A stretch of 64,000 nt of DNA, from assembly GCF_003999195.1 (NCBI RefSeq), contig NZ_RJVR01000181.1, positions 1 to 64,000 of the forward strand, given 5' to 3'. The position numbers were made by a program, and so were the translations under genes. Positions 23,944 through 32,457 of the stretch are shown in pieces. This stretch comes from Streptomyces soli. GTDB taxonomy: Bacteria; Actinomycetota; Actinomycetes; Streptomycetales; Streptomycetaceae. Numbering within the stretch: position 1 is the stretch's first letter; each line of letters starts with the position of its first letter. Under the pieces are notes generated by a model, which was not told the origin of the DNA, ran no database searches, and saw only the letters and a list, made by a program, of their open reading frames with translations.

Positions 23944-25365
23944 ATGGGTAGGACACTCGCGGAAAAGGTCTGGGACGATCACGTCGTCCGGCACGCCGAT
24001 GGCGAGCCCGACCTCCTCTACATCGACCTGCACCTCATCCACGAGGTCACCAGCCCCCAGGCTTTCGACGGCCTGCGGATGAACGGCCGCCCGGTGCGCC
24101 GTCTGGACCTCACCATCGCCACCGAGGACCACAACACCCCGACCCTCGACATCGACAAGCCGATCGCCGACCCGGTCTCGCGCACCCAGCTGGAGACGCT
24201 GCGCAAGAACTGCGCCGAGTTCGGCGTCCGTCTGCACCCGCTGGGCGACGTCGAGCAGGGCGTCGTGCACGTCGTCGGCCCGCAGCTGGGCCTGACTCAG
24301 CCCGGCATGACGGTGGTCTGCGGCGACAGCCACACCTCCACCCACGGTGCTTTCGGCGCGCTGGCGTTCGGCATCGGCACCTCGCAGGTCGAGCACGTAC
24401 TGGCCACCCAGACGCTGCCGCTGGCGCCCTTCAAGACCATGGCGATCACCGTCGACGGCGAACTGCCCGCGGGCGTCACCGCCAAGGACCTGATCCTGAC
24501 GATCATCACCAAGATCGGCACCGGCGGCGGCCAGGGTTACGTCATCGAGTACCGCGGCTCGGCCATCGAGAAGCTGTCGATGGAAGCCCGGATGACCATC
24601 TGCAACATGTCGATCGAGGCCGGTGCCCGCGCGGGCATGATCGCCCCGGACCAGACCACCTTCGACTACCTCGAGGGCCGCGACCACGCGCCCAAGGGCG
24701 AGGACTGGGACGCCGCCGTCGCGTACTGGAAGACCCTGAAGACCGACGAGGACGCCGTCTTCGACACCGAGGTCGTCATCGACGCCGCCGCGCTCTCCCC
24801 GTTCGTCACCTGGGGCACCAACCCGGGCCAGGGCGCCCCGCTGAGCGCCATCGTCCCGGACCCCGCCTCCTTCGCCGACCCCAGCGACCGCATGGCCGCC
24901 GAGAAGGCCCTGGAGTACATGGCGCTGTCCGCCGGTACGCCGCTGCGCGAGGTCAAGGTCGACACCGTCTTCCTCGGCTCCTGCACCAACGGCCGTATCG
25001 AGGACCTGCGCGCCGCCGCCGCCGTCGTGGAGGGCCGCCAGGTCGCCGACGGGGTACGGATGCTGGTCGTGCCGGGTTCCGTACGAGTCGCGCTGCAGGC
25101 CGTCGAAGAGGGCCTGGACAAGGTGTTCAAGGCCGCCGGCGCCGAATGGCGGCACGCGGGTTGCTCGATGTGTCTGGGCATGAACCCCGACCAACTCGCC
25201 CCTGGCGAGCGCTCCGCGTCCACGTCCAACCGCAACTTCGAGGGACGGCAGGGCAAGGGCGGCCGCACCCACCTGGTCTCCCCGCAGGTCGCGGCCGCCA
25301 CTGCGGTACTCGGCCACCTGGCCTCGCCCGCTGATCTCACTGCCGAATCGGGCCTGGAGGCCTGA
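23944..25365 (+). CDS. leuC: 3-isopropylmalate dehydratase large subunit
   Basis: The 473-residue aconitase-family subunit interconverts 2- and 3-isopropylmalate in leucine synthesis. The [4Fe-4S] ligands are Cys347 in [14 protein letters not shown] and a CxxC pair at about 406 and 409 in [11 protein letters not shown]. Other family segments are [20 protein letters not shown] and [19 protein letters not shown] 23944 follows GGAGGGACAGCG. The leader contains a GGCCG/CGGCC hairpin at about 23912-23926 just ahead of the ribosome-binding site, which might modulate translation. Confidence 0.96.
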   Translation: MGRTLAEKVWDDHVVRHADGEPDLLYIDLHLIHEVTSPQAFDGLRMNGRPVRRLDLTIATEDHNTPTLDIDKPIADPVSRTQLETLRKNCAEFGVRLHPLGDVEQGVVHVVGPQLGLTQPGMTVVCGDSHTSTHGAFGALAFGIGTSQVEHVLATQTLPLAPFKTMAITVDGELPAGVTAKDLILTIITKIGTGGGQGYVIEYRGSAIEKLSMEARMTICNMSIEAGARAGMIAPDQTTFDYLEGRDHAPKGEDWDAAVAYWKTLKTDEDAVFDTEVVIDAAALSPFVTWGTNPGQGAPLSAIVPDPASFADPSDRMAAEKALEYMALSAGTPLREVKVDTVFLGSCTNGRIEDLRAAAAVVEGRQVADGVRMLVVPGSVRVALQAVEEGLDKVFKAAGAEWRHAGCSMCLGMNPDQLAPGERSASTSNRNFEGRQGKGGRTHLVSPQVAAATAVLGHLASPADLTAESGLEA

Positions 25366-25477
25366 GCAGTCGTGACTCCTCCCCCGAAGGGGCTTCTCGC
25401 TCAGCTTGTACGGCTTCGCGACGGACAAGCCCTGCCCGTGTTGCGCTGAGCACATTACCGCAGTGAAGGAAGAGCAG

Positions 25478-26071
25478 ATGGAAGCGTTCACCACCCACAC
25501 CGGCCGGGCTGTGCCGCTGCGCCGCAGCAACGCCGACACCGACCAGATCATCCCGGCCCACTGGCTGAAGAAGGTCACCCGCAACGGCTTCGAGGACGGC
25601 CTGTTCGAGGCCTGGCGCAAGGACCCGTCCTTCGTCCTCAACCAGCCCGAGCGCAAGGGCGCCACCGTCCTGGTCGCCGGCCCCGACTTCGGCACCGGCT
25701 CCTCCCGCGAGCACGCCGTCTGGGCCCTGCAGAACTACGGCTTCAAGGCGGTCATCTCCTCCCGCTTCGCCGACATCTTCCGCGGCAACTCGCTGAAGAA
25801 CGGCCTGCTCACCGTCATCCTCCCGCAGGAGACCGTCGAACAGCTCTGGAAGCTCACCGAGGCCGACCCCACCGCCGAGATCACCGTCGACCTCGAATCC
25901 CGCGAGGTACGCGCCGCAGGCATCACGGCCCCCTTCGAATTGGACGACAACGCCCGCTGGCGGCTGCTGAACGGCCTGGACGACATCAGCCTCACGCTCG
26001 GAAACGAGGCCGACATCTCCGCGTACGAGGCGAAGCGGCCCTCCTTCAAGCCGCGGACTCTGCACGTCTGA
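25478..26071 (+). CDS. leuD: 3-isopropylmalate dehydratase small subunit
   Basis: The 197-residue swivel-domain partner of LeuC contains [20 protein letters not shown] at the start, [17 protein letters not shown] and [20 protein letters not shown] 25478 follows AAGGAAGAG. The 112-base gap after leuC contains a CCCC-GAA-GGGG hairpin nested in CTGAGC/GCTCAG but no T-run, so read-through from leuC is expected. A 16-bp-stem terminator closes the operon. Confidence 0.95.
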   Translation: MEAFTTHTGRAVPLRRSNADTDQIIPAHWLKKVTRNGFEDGLFEAWRKDPSFVLNQPERKGATVLVAGPDFGTGSSREHAVWALQNYGFKAVISSRFADIFRGNSLKNGLLTVILPQETVEQLWKLTEADPTAEITVDLESREVRAAGITAPFELDDNARWRLLNGLDDISLTLGNEADISAYEAKRPSFKPRTLHV

Positions 26072-26084
26072 CCTGGCACATAAC

Positions 26085-26118
26085 GCAGCGCCCCCTGCCG
26101 ACCGGCAGGGGGCGCTGC
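26085..26118 (+). terminator. Terminator of leuCD
   Basis: GCAGCGCCCCCTGCCG (26085-26100) pairs with CGGCAGGGGGCGCTGC (26103-26118), and TGCTTGTTC follows. The stem is perfect over 16 pairs. Confidence 0.85.
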
Positions 26119-26173
26119 TGCTTGTTCGGCCCCGTCCTGGGCGACAACTCACCCCAGATGACACAATCGGCAC

Positions 26174-26407
26174 ATGGAACGCGAACACCAACTCACGCTG
26201 TACGCGTCCCTCGCTGCCAGGTTGAAGCAGGCCCACACCCGAGTGGCGGGTCTGCAAGTGTCCGAGGAGATCCGGGTGCAGTTGAGCCGGAAGCTCCTCG
26301 TCATCACCGCTGCCGCGAAGCACGATCTCGCAGGTGCGGCAAGGCGTCTGGATGCTCTGATGAAGGACCTCGATGAAGGCCGATTCCCCGATCAAGGCCC
26401 TTCCTGA
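26174..26407 (+). CDS. Conserved small protein upstream of hupS, function unknown
   Basis: The 77-residue product is predicted to be almost wholly helical: LTLYASLAARLKQAHTRVAG, then EEIRVQLSRKLLVITAAAKH and GAARRLDALMKDLDEG. There is no signal peptide, membrane segment or known domain. A small gene of this kind is expected between leuD and hupS in streptomycetes. Coding character is good, with strong third-position GC and heptad-like hydrophobic spacing. It ends 124 bases before hupS and so just upstream of the hupS promoter. A role with HU is only a positional guess. Confidence 0.75.
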   Translation: MEREHQLTLYASLAARLKQAHTRVAGLQVSEEIRVQLSRKLLVITAAAKHDLAGAARRLDALMKDLDEGRFPDQGPS

Positions 26408-26452
26408 GCGCCGAGTTCGTTGCGGCACAAGGGTGATTCGCCCGTTTCGTAT

Positions 26453-26481
26453 TTGATTTGCGGTATATATCCGCCTAGCGT
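26453..26481 (+). promoter_or_regulatory. Candidate promoter of hupS
   Basis: TTGATT (26453-26458) and TAGCGT (26476-26481) are separated by 17 bases in an unusually A/T-rich patch that includes TATATAT. A start near 26488 would give a leader of about 43 bases ahead of the GTG. This fits a housekeeping sigma (HrdB-type) promoter for an abundant protein. Confidence 0.45.
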
Positions 26482-26530
26482 GCGAAAAAGCCCGAACTCA
26501 ATCGCCGGGCAAGTTTCCGAAGGGGAAGAC

Positions 26531-27160
26531 GTGAACAAGGCGCAGCTCGTTGAAGCGATTGCCGACAAGGTCGGCGGTCGGCAGGCCGCCGCCGAAGCGG
26601 TGGACGCGGTCCTGGACGCGATCGTCCGCGCGGTTGTCGCCGGGGACCGGGTCTCGGTCACCGGATTCGGCTCGTTCGAGAAGGTCGAGCGTCCGGCCCG
26701 CTACGCCCGCAACCCCCAGACCGGGGAGCGGGTCCGGGTCAAGAAGACCTCGGTGCCGCGCTTCCGCGCGGGCCAGGGCTTCAAGGACCTGGTCAGCGGT
26801 ACGAAGAAGCTCCCCCGCGGCGGCGAGGTCTCGGTCAAGAAGGCGCCCAAGGGCAGCCTGACCGGCGGCGTCACCGCCAAGGCCACCATGAAGAAGGCGG
26901 CCGCGAAGAAGACCACCGCCGCCAAGAGGACCGCCGCGAAGAAGACCACGGCGGCCAAGACCACCGCCGCGAAGAAGACCACGGCGGCCAAGACCACGGC
27001 CAAGAAGACCACGACGGCCAAGAAGACCACGGCCAAGAAGGCCACGGCCAAGAAGGCCACCTCCAAGCGGACCGCCCCGGCCAAGAAGGCCACCGCCAAG
27101 AAGGCCCCGGCCAGGACCTCCGCGCGCAAGTCCGCCAGCAAGCGCACCGCCAACCGCTAG
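26531..27160 (+). CDS. hupS: HU-family nucleoid protein with lysine-rich tail
   Basis: GTG 26531, after GGGGAAG, gives 209 residues. The first 90 form a standard HU domain ([40 protein letters not shown], then NPQTGERV). The remaining 120 residues are a basic tail of repeated (A)KKTTAAK-type units like histone H1. HupS is the sporulation-associated HU of Streptomyces that compacts spore nucleoids. Its tail adds DNA affinity. The repeated AAGAAGACCACGGCC-type codons are coding repeats, and their unit number can change by slippage. No other gene follows on this strand for 1.3 kb. Confidence 0.94.
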   Translation: MNKAQLVEAIADKVGGRQAAAEAVDAVLDAIVRAVVAGDRVSVTGFGSFEKVERPARYARNPQTGERVRVKKTSVPRFRAGQGFKDLVSGTKKLPRGGEVSVKKAPKGSLTGGVTAKATMKKAAAKKTTAAKRTAAKKTTAAKTTAAKKTTAAKTTAKKTTTAKKTTAKKATAKKATSKRTAPAKKATAKKAPARTSARKSASKRTANR

Positions 27161-27471
27161 CCCTCCGGGAGTTCCCCTACCCCGCAGGCCGCGACGGACC
27201 GGGTCACCGATCCTCGACGCCGACCTCGCCCCGCTTCGCGGGCTTCGGGACGGCTGCGACGGACTCTCTCCCCCAGACTCCGTCCGGGGGCGCCCCCACC
27301 AGCCTGGCGGCTGGGAGGTGCCCCCATCCGTCGAGCCGGGGGCACCCTCCGCAGGCCGCGACGGGCCGGGCTCCTCACTGGAGCTCGGCCCGCGGTGCGT
27401 TCGGGCTCCAGCTCCAGCCCAACCCGGCCGCACCCGGCGACGGGCGCGCACCACGGCGGTGGGCGGCCGGC
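27161..27471. other. Repeat-rich intergenic region after hupS
   Basis: This region has no gene. It holds the palindromic repeat at 27266-27326. A 21-bp direct repeat (27183-27203 and 27351-27371, one mismatch, CGCAGGCCGCGACGG core) flanks it, and a further copy of the CCCAACCCGGCCGCACCCGG-type repeat lies near 27418. The direct repeats could be a duplicated target or a recombination scar. Confidence 0.6.
27266..27326. repeat. Interspersed palindromic repeat, intergenic copy
   Basis: It contains CCCCCAGACTCCGTCCGGGGG, which closely matches CCCCCAAACTCCGTTTGGGGG at 62276-62296. The following CCAGCCTGGCGGCTGGGAGG plus TGCCCCC is identical to the copy inside cvnA1. Shared blocks in different orders show a modular repeat family. 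Confidence 0.75.
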
Positions 27472-27690
27472 TCAGTTCTGCGGGTCCGGGAAGGTCTGCA
27501 GGGTCAGGAAGACCACGCGGCGACCGTCACCGCTTCCCTCGGTACGGATCCGGACCCGCTGACCGGGCCGGAGCAGCCGCAGGCCGCCGGCGTCAAAGGC
27601 CGCCGCGTCGAACGGCAGCGGCGTGCCGTCGTCGAGCAGCACACTGCCTTCACGGCTGTCGGGGTCGTACGTATACGCGGTCGCCTGCAT
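27472..27690 (-). CDS. Conserved small protein with OB/cold-shock-like pattern, function unknown
   Basis: The 72-residue product reads as a small beta-barrel: TAYTYDPDSREGSVLLDDGT, then a loop, then LRLLRPGQRVRIRTEGSGDG and a final strand RRVVFLTLQTF. The pattern resembles cold-shock or other OB-fold domains, but the RNA-binding motifs of CspA are absent. It stops five bases before the cofC stop region on the same strand, so it may be read from the cofC promoter. I cannot assign a function. Confidence 0.65.
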   Translation of the reverse strand: MQATAYTYDPDSREGSVLLDDGTPLPFDAAAFDAGGLRLLRPGQRVRIRTEGSGDGRRVVFLTLQTFPDPQN

Positions 27691-27695
27691 GCGGT

Positions 27696-28346
27696 TCAGC
27701 CTAGCCGCTGGTCCTCGAACTCCAGCCGTGCCGCCGTGGCGGCCGTACGGGGCCCGACGCCCAGCAGGAGCGCGGCGCGCAGATCCGCCGGCGTATCCAC
27801 GTCCTGGCGGACGGAGTCCACGCCGGACAGGCCGATCTCGCGGGCCCCGGAAGCGCGGTGGCGGGCGCGCGAGGGGCCGGAGAAGCCGGGAGCCAGCGAC
27901 ACCCAGGGGGCGGCGGCCAGCAGGGTCGTCCCCACACCGGCCGCGTCGGCCAGAAAGGCCCGCCCGGCGCCCGCCGCCGCGTCGTCGAGCACCCGGCGCA
28001 GCTCCTGGGGCCGGAGGGCGGGGAGATCGGCGTTGAGGGCCGCCACGGCGGCACCGGGCCGGGCCGCCCGCACGGCATCCGCACCGTGCCGCAGGGCGGC
28101 GTTGAGGCCCGCCGCCGGGTCGTCAGGCAGGACGTACGCACCGAGGGCAGCCAGTTCCGTACCGGCCAGCGGATCGTCGGTGACCACAGTCACATCCCGC
28201 ACCGCCGCGCAGACCAGCGCCGCGGCCACCGTGTCCTGGGCGAACGCCAGCGCCAGCCCGGCCCGCACCGGCCCCGCCGAGTCTGCGAGGCGGCTCTTGG
28301 CGACGGCGAGCGGCTTGAGCGGGACCACCAGGGACCATGTAGACAC
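27696..28346 (-). CDS. cofC: Phospholactate/phosphoenolpyruvate guanylyltransferase for coenzyme F420
   Basis: The 216-residue protein has the CofC/FbiD nucleotidyltransferase fold. Segments are SLVVPLKPLAVAKSRLAD (GTP-binding start), VTVVTDDPLAGTELAALG, AALNADLPALRPQELRRV (the metal-binding D-L-P), and ISL-like GARE-IGLSGVDSVRQDVDTP. In actinobacteria the enzyme (FbiD) activates phosphoenolpyruvate for dehydro-F420. GTG 28346 has no ribosome-binding site, but CACAAT lies six bases upstream of the codon region. A leaderless transcript is therefore possible. It is divergent from plsC. Confidence 0.88.
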   Translation of the reverse strand: MSTWSLVVPLKPLAVAKSRLADSAGPVRAGLALAFAQDTVAAALVCAAVRDVTVVTDDPLAGTELAALGAYVLPDDPAAGLNAALRHGADAVRAARPGAAVAALNADLPALRPQELRRVLDDAAAGAGRAFLADAAGVGTTLLAAAPWVSLAPGFSGPSRARHRASGAREIGLSGVDSVRQDVDTPADLRAALLLGVGPRTAATAARLEFEDQRLG

Positions 28347-28516
28347 CGAACTATTGTGCTCGCGCCAACCGGGTCGGGGGCGACCGGCGCCCCTGGCGTT
28401 ACGGTGGGCGTACGGGCGACACTTGTGCGGCTGCGCCACCCGCACATGGCGCAGCCGTACACAGTGGCCGCGGCCCGGAGACCCCGGGCAGGCGGCGGAA
28501 CGAGGAGGATGTTCTG

Positions 28517-29233
28517 GTGTCCCGCCGCAGAATCGGCTTCTGGTACCGGCTCGCAGCCGTCATCGCGAAACCGCCGCTTGTTCTCCTCTTCAAGCGGGAC
28601 TGGCGTGGAATGGAGAACATTCCGGCCGACGGCGGATTCATCACCGCGGTGAACCACAACTCCGCCCTTGACCCTCTGTCGTACGGGCATTTCCAGTACA
28701 ACACCGGACGCGTTCCGCGCCTGCTCGCGAAAGCCACCCTCTTCGACGTCTTCTTCGTCGGCATGATGCTGCGCGGCACCGGCCAGATTCCCGTCTTCCG
28801 CGAGTCCACGGACGCCGCCAACGCCTTCCGCGCCGCCGTCGACGCCGTCAACCGCGGCGAGTGCGTCGCCTTCTACCCCGAGGCCACCCTCACCCGGGAT
28901 CCCGACTTGTGGCCCATGGTCGGCAAGACCGGTGTCGCCCGGGTCGCGCTGATGACGAAGGCCCCGGTCATCCCCGTCGCGCAGTGGGGTGCCAACGAGG
29001 CGCTGCCGCCCTACGGCAAGCTGCACCTGCTCCCGCGCAAGACCCTCAAGGTCATCGCGGGACCGCCGGTCGACCTCGGCGCGTACTACGGGCTCGACCC
29101 CACCCCCGACGTGCTGAGGGAAGTGACCGACGTCATCATGGCGGCAATCAGCGCGCAACTCTCCGAACTGCGCGGCAAGCCCGCGCCCGCCGTACGGTTC
29201 GACCCGCGCAAGCAGAAAGGGATCTCCAAGTGA
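28517..29233 (+). CDS. plsC: 1-acyl-sn-glycerol-3-phosphate acyltransferase
   Basis: The 238-residue PlsC-type acyltransferase makes phosphatidic acid from lysophosphatidate. The catalytic HX4D motif is NHNSALD (about residues 49-55). The second block is GQIPVFRES, the third CVAFYPEATLTRD, which has Ala where FPEGTR is usual, and the fourth is VIPVAQWGA. GTG follows AGGAGG. It shares the GTGA overlap with gpsA, linking two successive enzymes of glycerolipid synthesis in one operon. Confidence 0.9.
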   Translation: MSRRRIGFWYRLAAVIAKPPLVLLFKRDWRGMENIPADGGFITAVNHNSALDPLSYGHFQYNTGRVPRLLAKATLFDVFFVGMMLRGTGQIPVFRESTDAANAFRAAVDAVNRGECVAFYPEATLTRDPDLWPMVGKTGVARVALMTKAPVIPVAQWGANEALPPYGKLHLLPRKTLKVIAGPPVDLGAYYGLDPTPDVLREVTDVIMAAISAQLSELRGKPAPAVRFDPRKQKGISK

Positions 29234-30231
29234 CTACGCGTTGCGCGGTGTACGGAACCGGCTCCTGGGGCACGGCCTTCGCGATGGTGCTCGCCGACGC
29301 CGGCGCCGAGGTGACCATGTGGGGCCGCCGCCCCGAAGTGGCGGAAGCCGTCAACACCACCCACACCAACCCCGACTACCTGCCGGGCATCGAACTGCCG
29401 GCCTCCATCCGGGCCACCACCGACCCCGCCGAGGCTGCCCGCGACGCCGAGTTCGTGTTCCTCGTCGTACCGTCGCAGACGCTGCGCGGCAACCTGGCGG
29501 AGTGGGCGCCGCTGATGCCGCCGGACTCGGTCCTGGTCAGCCTGATGAAGGGCGTCGAACTCGGCACCGCCAAGCGGATGAGCGAGGTCATCGAAGAGGT
29601 CGCCAAGGCCGGCCCCGAGCGCGTCGCCGTGCTGTCCGGCCCCAACCTCGCCAAGCCGATCGCCGCCCGGCTGCCCGCCGCCTCGGTGGTCGCCTGCCGC
29701 GACGAGGCGGTGGCCCGCAGGCTGCAGGCGGCCTGCCACACCGCGTACTTCCGCCCGTACACCAACACCGACGTCGTCGGCTGTGAACTCGGCGGCGCCG
29801 TCAAGAACGTCATCGGCCTCGCCGTCGGCATCGCCGACGGCATGGGCCTGGGCGACAACGCCAAGGGCTCGCTGATAACGCGCGGCCTCGCCGAGACCAC
29901 TCGCCTCGGCCTCGTCCTCGGCGCCGACCCGCTCACCTTCTCCGGTCTGGCCGGGCTGGGTGATCTGGTCACCACCTGCTCCTCGCCGCTGTCCCGCAAC
30001 CACACCTTCGGTACGAACCTGGGGCGCGGGATGAGCGTGGAGGAGACCATCGTGGCCACCAAGCAGACCGCCGAGGGCGTCAAGTCCTGCGAATCCGTGG
30101 CCGATCTGGCGCGCCGGCACGGCGTCGACATGCCGATCACCGAGACCGTCGTCGACATCGTCCACAACGGCAAGTCGCCCGCGGTCGCCGTCAAGGAGCT
30201 GCTGTCCCGGTCCGCCAAGTCGGAGCGCTGA
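29230..30231 (+). CDS. gpsA: NAD(P)-dependent glycerol-3-phosphate dehydrogenase
   Basis: The 333-residue enzyme makes sn-glycerol-3-phosphate for phospholipids. The dinucleotide site is AVYGTGSWGTAFAMVLADAG. Catalytic lysines lie in LMKGVELGTAKRMSEV and GGAVKNVIGLAVGIADGMGL, and substrate segments are LSGPNLAKPIAARLPAA and TFSGLAGLGDLVTTCSSPLS. The GTG overlaps the plsC stop by four bases and AAAGGGA precedes it. ddl follows after 20 bases, so the three genes likely form one unit. Confidence 0.95.
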   Translation: MTTRCAVYGTGSWGTAFAMVLADAGAEVTMWGRRPEVAEAVNTTHTNPDYLPGIELPASIRATTDPAEAARDAEFVFLVVPSQTLRGNLAEWAPLMPPDSVLVSLMKGVELGTAKRMSEVIEEVAKAGPERVAVLSGPNLAKPIAARLPAASVVACRDEAVARRLQAACHTAYFRPYTNTDVVGCELGGAVKNVIGLAVGIADGMGLGDNAKGSLITRGLAETTRLGLVLGADPLTFSGLAGLGDLVTTCSSPLSRNHTFGTNLGRGMSVEETIVATKQTAEGVKSCESVADLARRHGVDMPITETVVDIVHNGKSPAVAVKELLSRSAKSER

Positions 30232-30251
30232 GACGGTAGGGTCAACGCGAC

Positions 30252-31391
30252 ATGAGCAACCAGCCTTCTTCGAACAGCAAGCCGCGGGTCGCGGTCGTCT
30301 TCGGCGGCCGCAGCTCCGAGCACGGCGTCTCCGTCGTGACCGCCGGAGCCATTCTGCGCGCCATCGACCGTACGAAATACGACGTGCTGCCCATCGGCAT
30401 CACCACAGACGGCCGGTGGGCGCTGACCGCCGACGACCCCGAGCGGATGGCCATCGCCGACCGGCGCCACCCCAGCGTCGACCAGCTCGCCGAAGCCGAT
30501 GAAGGCTCCGTCCTGCTCCCGGTCGACCCAGGCAACCGCGAGGTCGTCTACGCCGAACCCGGCTCCGTGCCCAAGGTCCTCGGCGAGGTCGACGTCGTCT
30601 TCCCCATGCTGCACGGCCCGTACGGCGAGGACGGCACCCTCCAGGGCCTGCTCGACCTCTCCGGCACGCCGTACGTCGGCTCCGGCGTCCTCGCGTCGGC
30701 CGTCGGCATGGACAAGGAGTACATGAAGCGGGTCTTCACCTCCTTCGGGCTGCCCGTCGGCCCGTACACGGTGATCCGCCCCCGCGAATGGGAGAACGAT
30801 CCCGCCGCCGCCCGCAAGAAGATCGTCGACCTCGCCGGCGAACACGGCTGGCCGCTCTTCGTGAAGCCCGCGCGGGCCGGCTCCTCCATCGGCATCAGCA
30901 AGGTCGACGACCTCTCCGGTCTCGACGACGCGATCGAGGAAGCCCGCCGCCACGATCCCAAGGTCATCGTCGAAGCGCTGCTGCGCGGCCGCGAGATCGA
31001 ATGCGGCGTCCTCGAGTTCGAGGACGGCCCCCGCGCCAGCGTCCCCGCCGAGATCCCGCCGGTCAGTGCCCACGCCTTTTACGACTTCGAGGCCAAGTAC
31101 ATCGACTCCGCCGAAGGCGTCGTCCCCGCACCCCTCACCCCCGAGCAGACCGCCGAAGTCCAGCGCCTCGCCGTCGCCGCCTTCGAAGCCGCCTCCTGCG
31201 AGGGCCTCGTCCGCGCCGACTTCTTCCTCCTGGACACCGGCGAGTTCGTCATCAACGAGATCAACACCATGCCCGGCTTCACGCCCATCTCCATGTACCC
31301 CCGCATGTGGCAGGAATCCGGCGTCTCCTACCCCGAACTCGTCGACCGCCTCATCCAAGCCGCTCTGCGTCGCCCGACCGGCCTGCGCTGA
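30252..31391 (+). CDS. ddl: D-alanine--D-alanine ligase
   Basis: The 379-residue ATP-grasp enzyme makes the D-Ala-D-Ala terminus of peptidoglycan. N-terminal VAVVFGGRSSEHGVSVVTAG, LHGPYGEDGTLQGLLDL, the ATP-binding FVKPARAGSSIGISKV, and the metal-binding FVINEINTMPGFTPIS are all present. The omega-loop reads FYDFEAKYID with the Tyr of D-Ala-adding enzymes, so there is no sign of a D-lactate ligase. TAGGGT lies 10 bases before the ATG and might be a -10 box for an internal promoter. A long palindromic repeat follows the stop. Confidence 0.95.
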   Translation: MSNQPSSNSKPRVAVVFGGRSSEHGVSVVTAGAILRAIDRTKYDVLPIGITTDGRWALTADDPERMAIADRRHPSVDQLAEADEGSVLLPVDPGNREVVYAEPGSVPKVLGEVDVVFPMLHGPYGEDGTLQGLLDLSGTPYVGSGVLASAVGMDKEYMKRVFTSFGLPVGPYTVIRPREWENDPAAARKKIVDLAGEHGWPLFVKPARAGSSIGISKVDDLSGLDDAIEEARRHDPKVIVEALLRGREIECGVLEFEDGPRASVPAEIPPVSAHAFYDFEAKYIDSAEGVVPAPLTPEQTAEVQRLAVAAFEAASCEGLVRADFFLLDTGEFVINEINTMPGFTPISMYPRMWQESGVSYPELVDRLIQAALRRPTGLR

Positions 31392-31401
31392 CGGCTCCGC
31401 C

Positions 31402-31468
31402 GGCGGGTTGGGGGTAGGCCGTCCTCCCCCACCCAAGGAAGCTTTGGGGGAGGACGGCCCAACCCGCC
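31402..31468. repeat. Long two-tier inverted repeat after ddl
   Basis: The outer arms GGCGGGTTGGG (31402-31412) and CCCAACCCGCC (31458-31468) enclose inner arms at 31417-31430 and 31446-31459 (GGCCGTCCTCCCCC and complement). The sequence after it (CCGCACCCGGCAACGGCGCG) recurs in part near 27430 and 51135. It may terminate ddl, but there is no T-run. Confidence 0.7.
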
Positions 31469-31517
31469 CGCACCCGGCAACGGCGCGCACCCAGATGGTG
31501 GGTGGCCGGGGTCCCGG

Positions 31518-32036
31518 TTAAAGCTCGGTCGGCACCGACCGCTTCACCGCCGCCGCCAAATCCGTCAGCGGATTGACCTCCGGCGCGTACTTCGCCGGCA
31601 CCGTCACCTCGACGAAGGTCTTCCGCCCCGTAGTCGTGAACCGGTATCCATCGTCGAGCTTCTGGATGAGCCAGCTCACCCCATTCACATCGGCCGCGTC
31701 CGAGGTCGGGTCGTACGTCTTGTCGCCCGGGGTCAGGACGGCCGGCCGGGCCACGCCGCACCGCAGCACCACCGTAGGATCGCCCCAGCCGGCGGTGAGC
31801 CGGGACGCCGGCGAGAGGGTGCGCCGGGGAAGCCCGTCGACCTTGGCCGGGAGGGCGCTGTGGAGCTTGCCGCACATCGCGGTGGCCGCCGCCGAAGGCT
31901 TCGGTACGGCGACATTGCCGCCCCCGTCCCCGCCGGAGACGAAAACGTAGACCGCCGCCGCGGACAGGCACGCGACGGCGGACACGGACAACAGCACAGC
32001 ACGACGACTTGGAAGACCGGGGCGGCGAACTATCAC
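31518..32036 (-). CDS. DUF3515 domain-containing putative membrane-anchored protein
   Basis: The 172-residue protein starts with a basic segment and a hydrophobic stretch (RAVLLSVSAVACLSAAAVYV, about residues 12-31), either a signal peptide or an anchor. DUF3515 follows with MCGKLHSALPAKVDGLPRRT, LRCGVARPAVLTPG and VNGVSWLIQKLDDGYRFTTT. The two conserved cysteines could form a disulfide outside the cell. The function of the family is unknown. It is convergent with ddl and lies 32 bases from the start of the RAM-domain gene, on the same strand. Confidence 0.82.
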   Translation of the reverse strand: MIVRRPGLPSRRAVLLSVSAVACLSAAAVYVFVSGGDGGGNVAVPKPSAAATAMCGKLHSALPAKVDGLPRRTLSPASRLTAGWGDPTVVLRCGVARPAVLTPGDKTYDPTSDAADVNGVSWLIQKLDDGYRFTTTGRKTFVEVTVPAKYAPEVNPLTDLAAAVKRSVPTEL

Positions 32037-32068
32037 CCGCTGAGTCTAAAGGGGGGACCGGAGAGGAC

Positions 32069-32302
32069 TCAGAGGTGGACCACCGGACAGGTGAGGGTGC
32101 GGGTGATCCCGTCCACCTGCTGTACCTTCGCGACCACCAGGCGGCCGAGATCGTCGACCGTGTCGGCCTCGGCGCGCACGATCACGTCGTACGGGCCGGT
32201 GACGTCCTCTGCCTGGATGACTCCGGGGATCTTGGAGATCACCTCCGCTACTGCCGAGGCTTTGCCCACCTCGGTCTGGATCAGAATGTACGCCTGTACC
32301 AC
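32069..32302 (-). CDS. Stand-alone Lrp/AsnC ligand-binding (RAM) domain protein
   Basis: The 77-residue protein is a single RAM/ACT-like domain of the Lrp/AsnC family without the helix-turn-helix. It contains VQAYILIQTEVGKASAVAEV, IPGVIQAEDVTGPYDVIVRA and EADTVDDLGRLVVAKVQQVD. Such proteins form oligomers that bind amino acids and can join or block full-length Lrp-type regulators. It is followed by the DUF3515 gene on the same strand. The partner regulator is not encoded in the window. Confidence 0.88.
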   Translation of the reverse strand: MVQAYILIQTEVGKASAVAEVISKIPGVIQAEDVTGPYDVIVRAEADTVDDLGRLVVAKVQQVDGITRTLTCPVVHL

Positions 32303-32457
32303 GGAACCTCCAGGGCGGCTACGAGGATCATGTGGGAGGGGACGCTACGGTACCGCGTCGCCGCACGTCACGGGGAGACCCGCGCGGGCACGGCGTGCGG
32401 CGGTCCTGGCCGGACGGCCCATGGCAAGGGGAATGACCAGGTGAAGGGGACAAAGAG

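Noticed and set aside
26890-27110. Regular short direct repeats resembling a satellite or CRISPR-like array
   Set aside because: They are the lysine/alanine/threonine codons of the HupS tail, in frame and without unique spacers.
32303-32457. TPP riboswitch ahead of thiL
   Set aside because: No CUGAGA-type or other thi-box core is visible in the 155-base leader.
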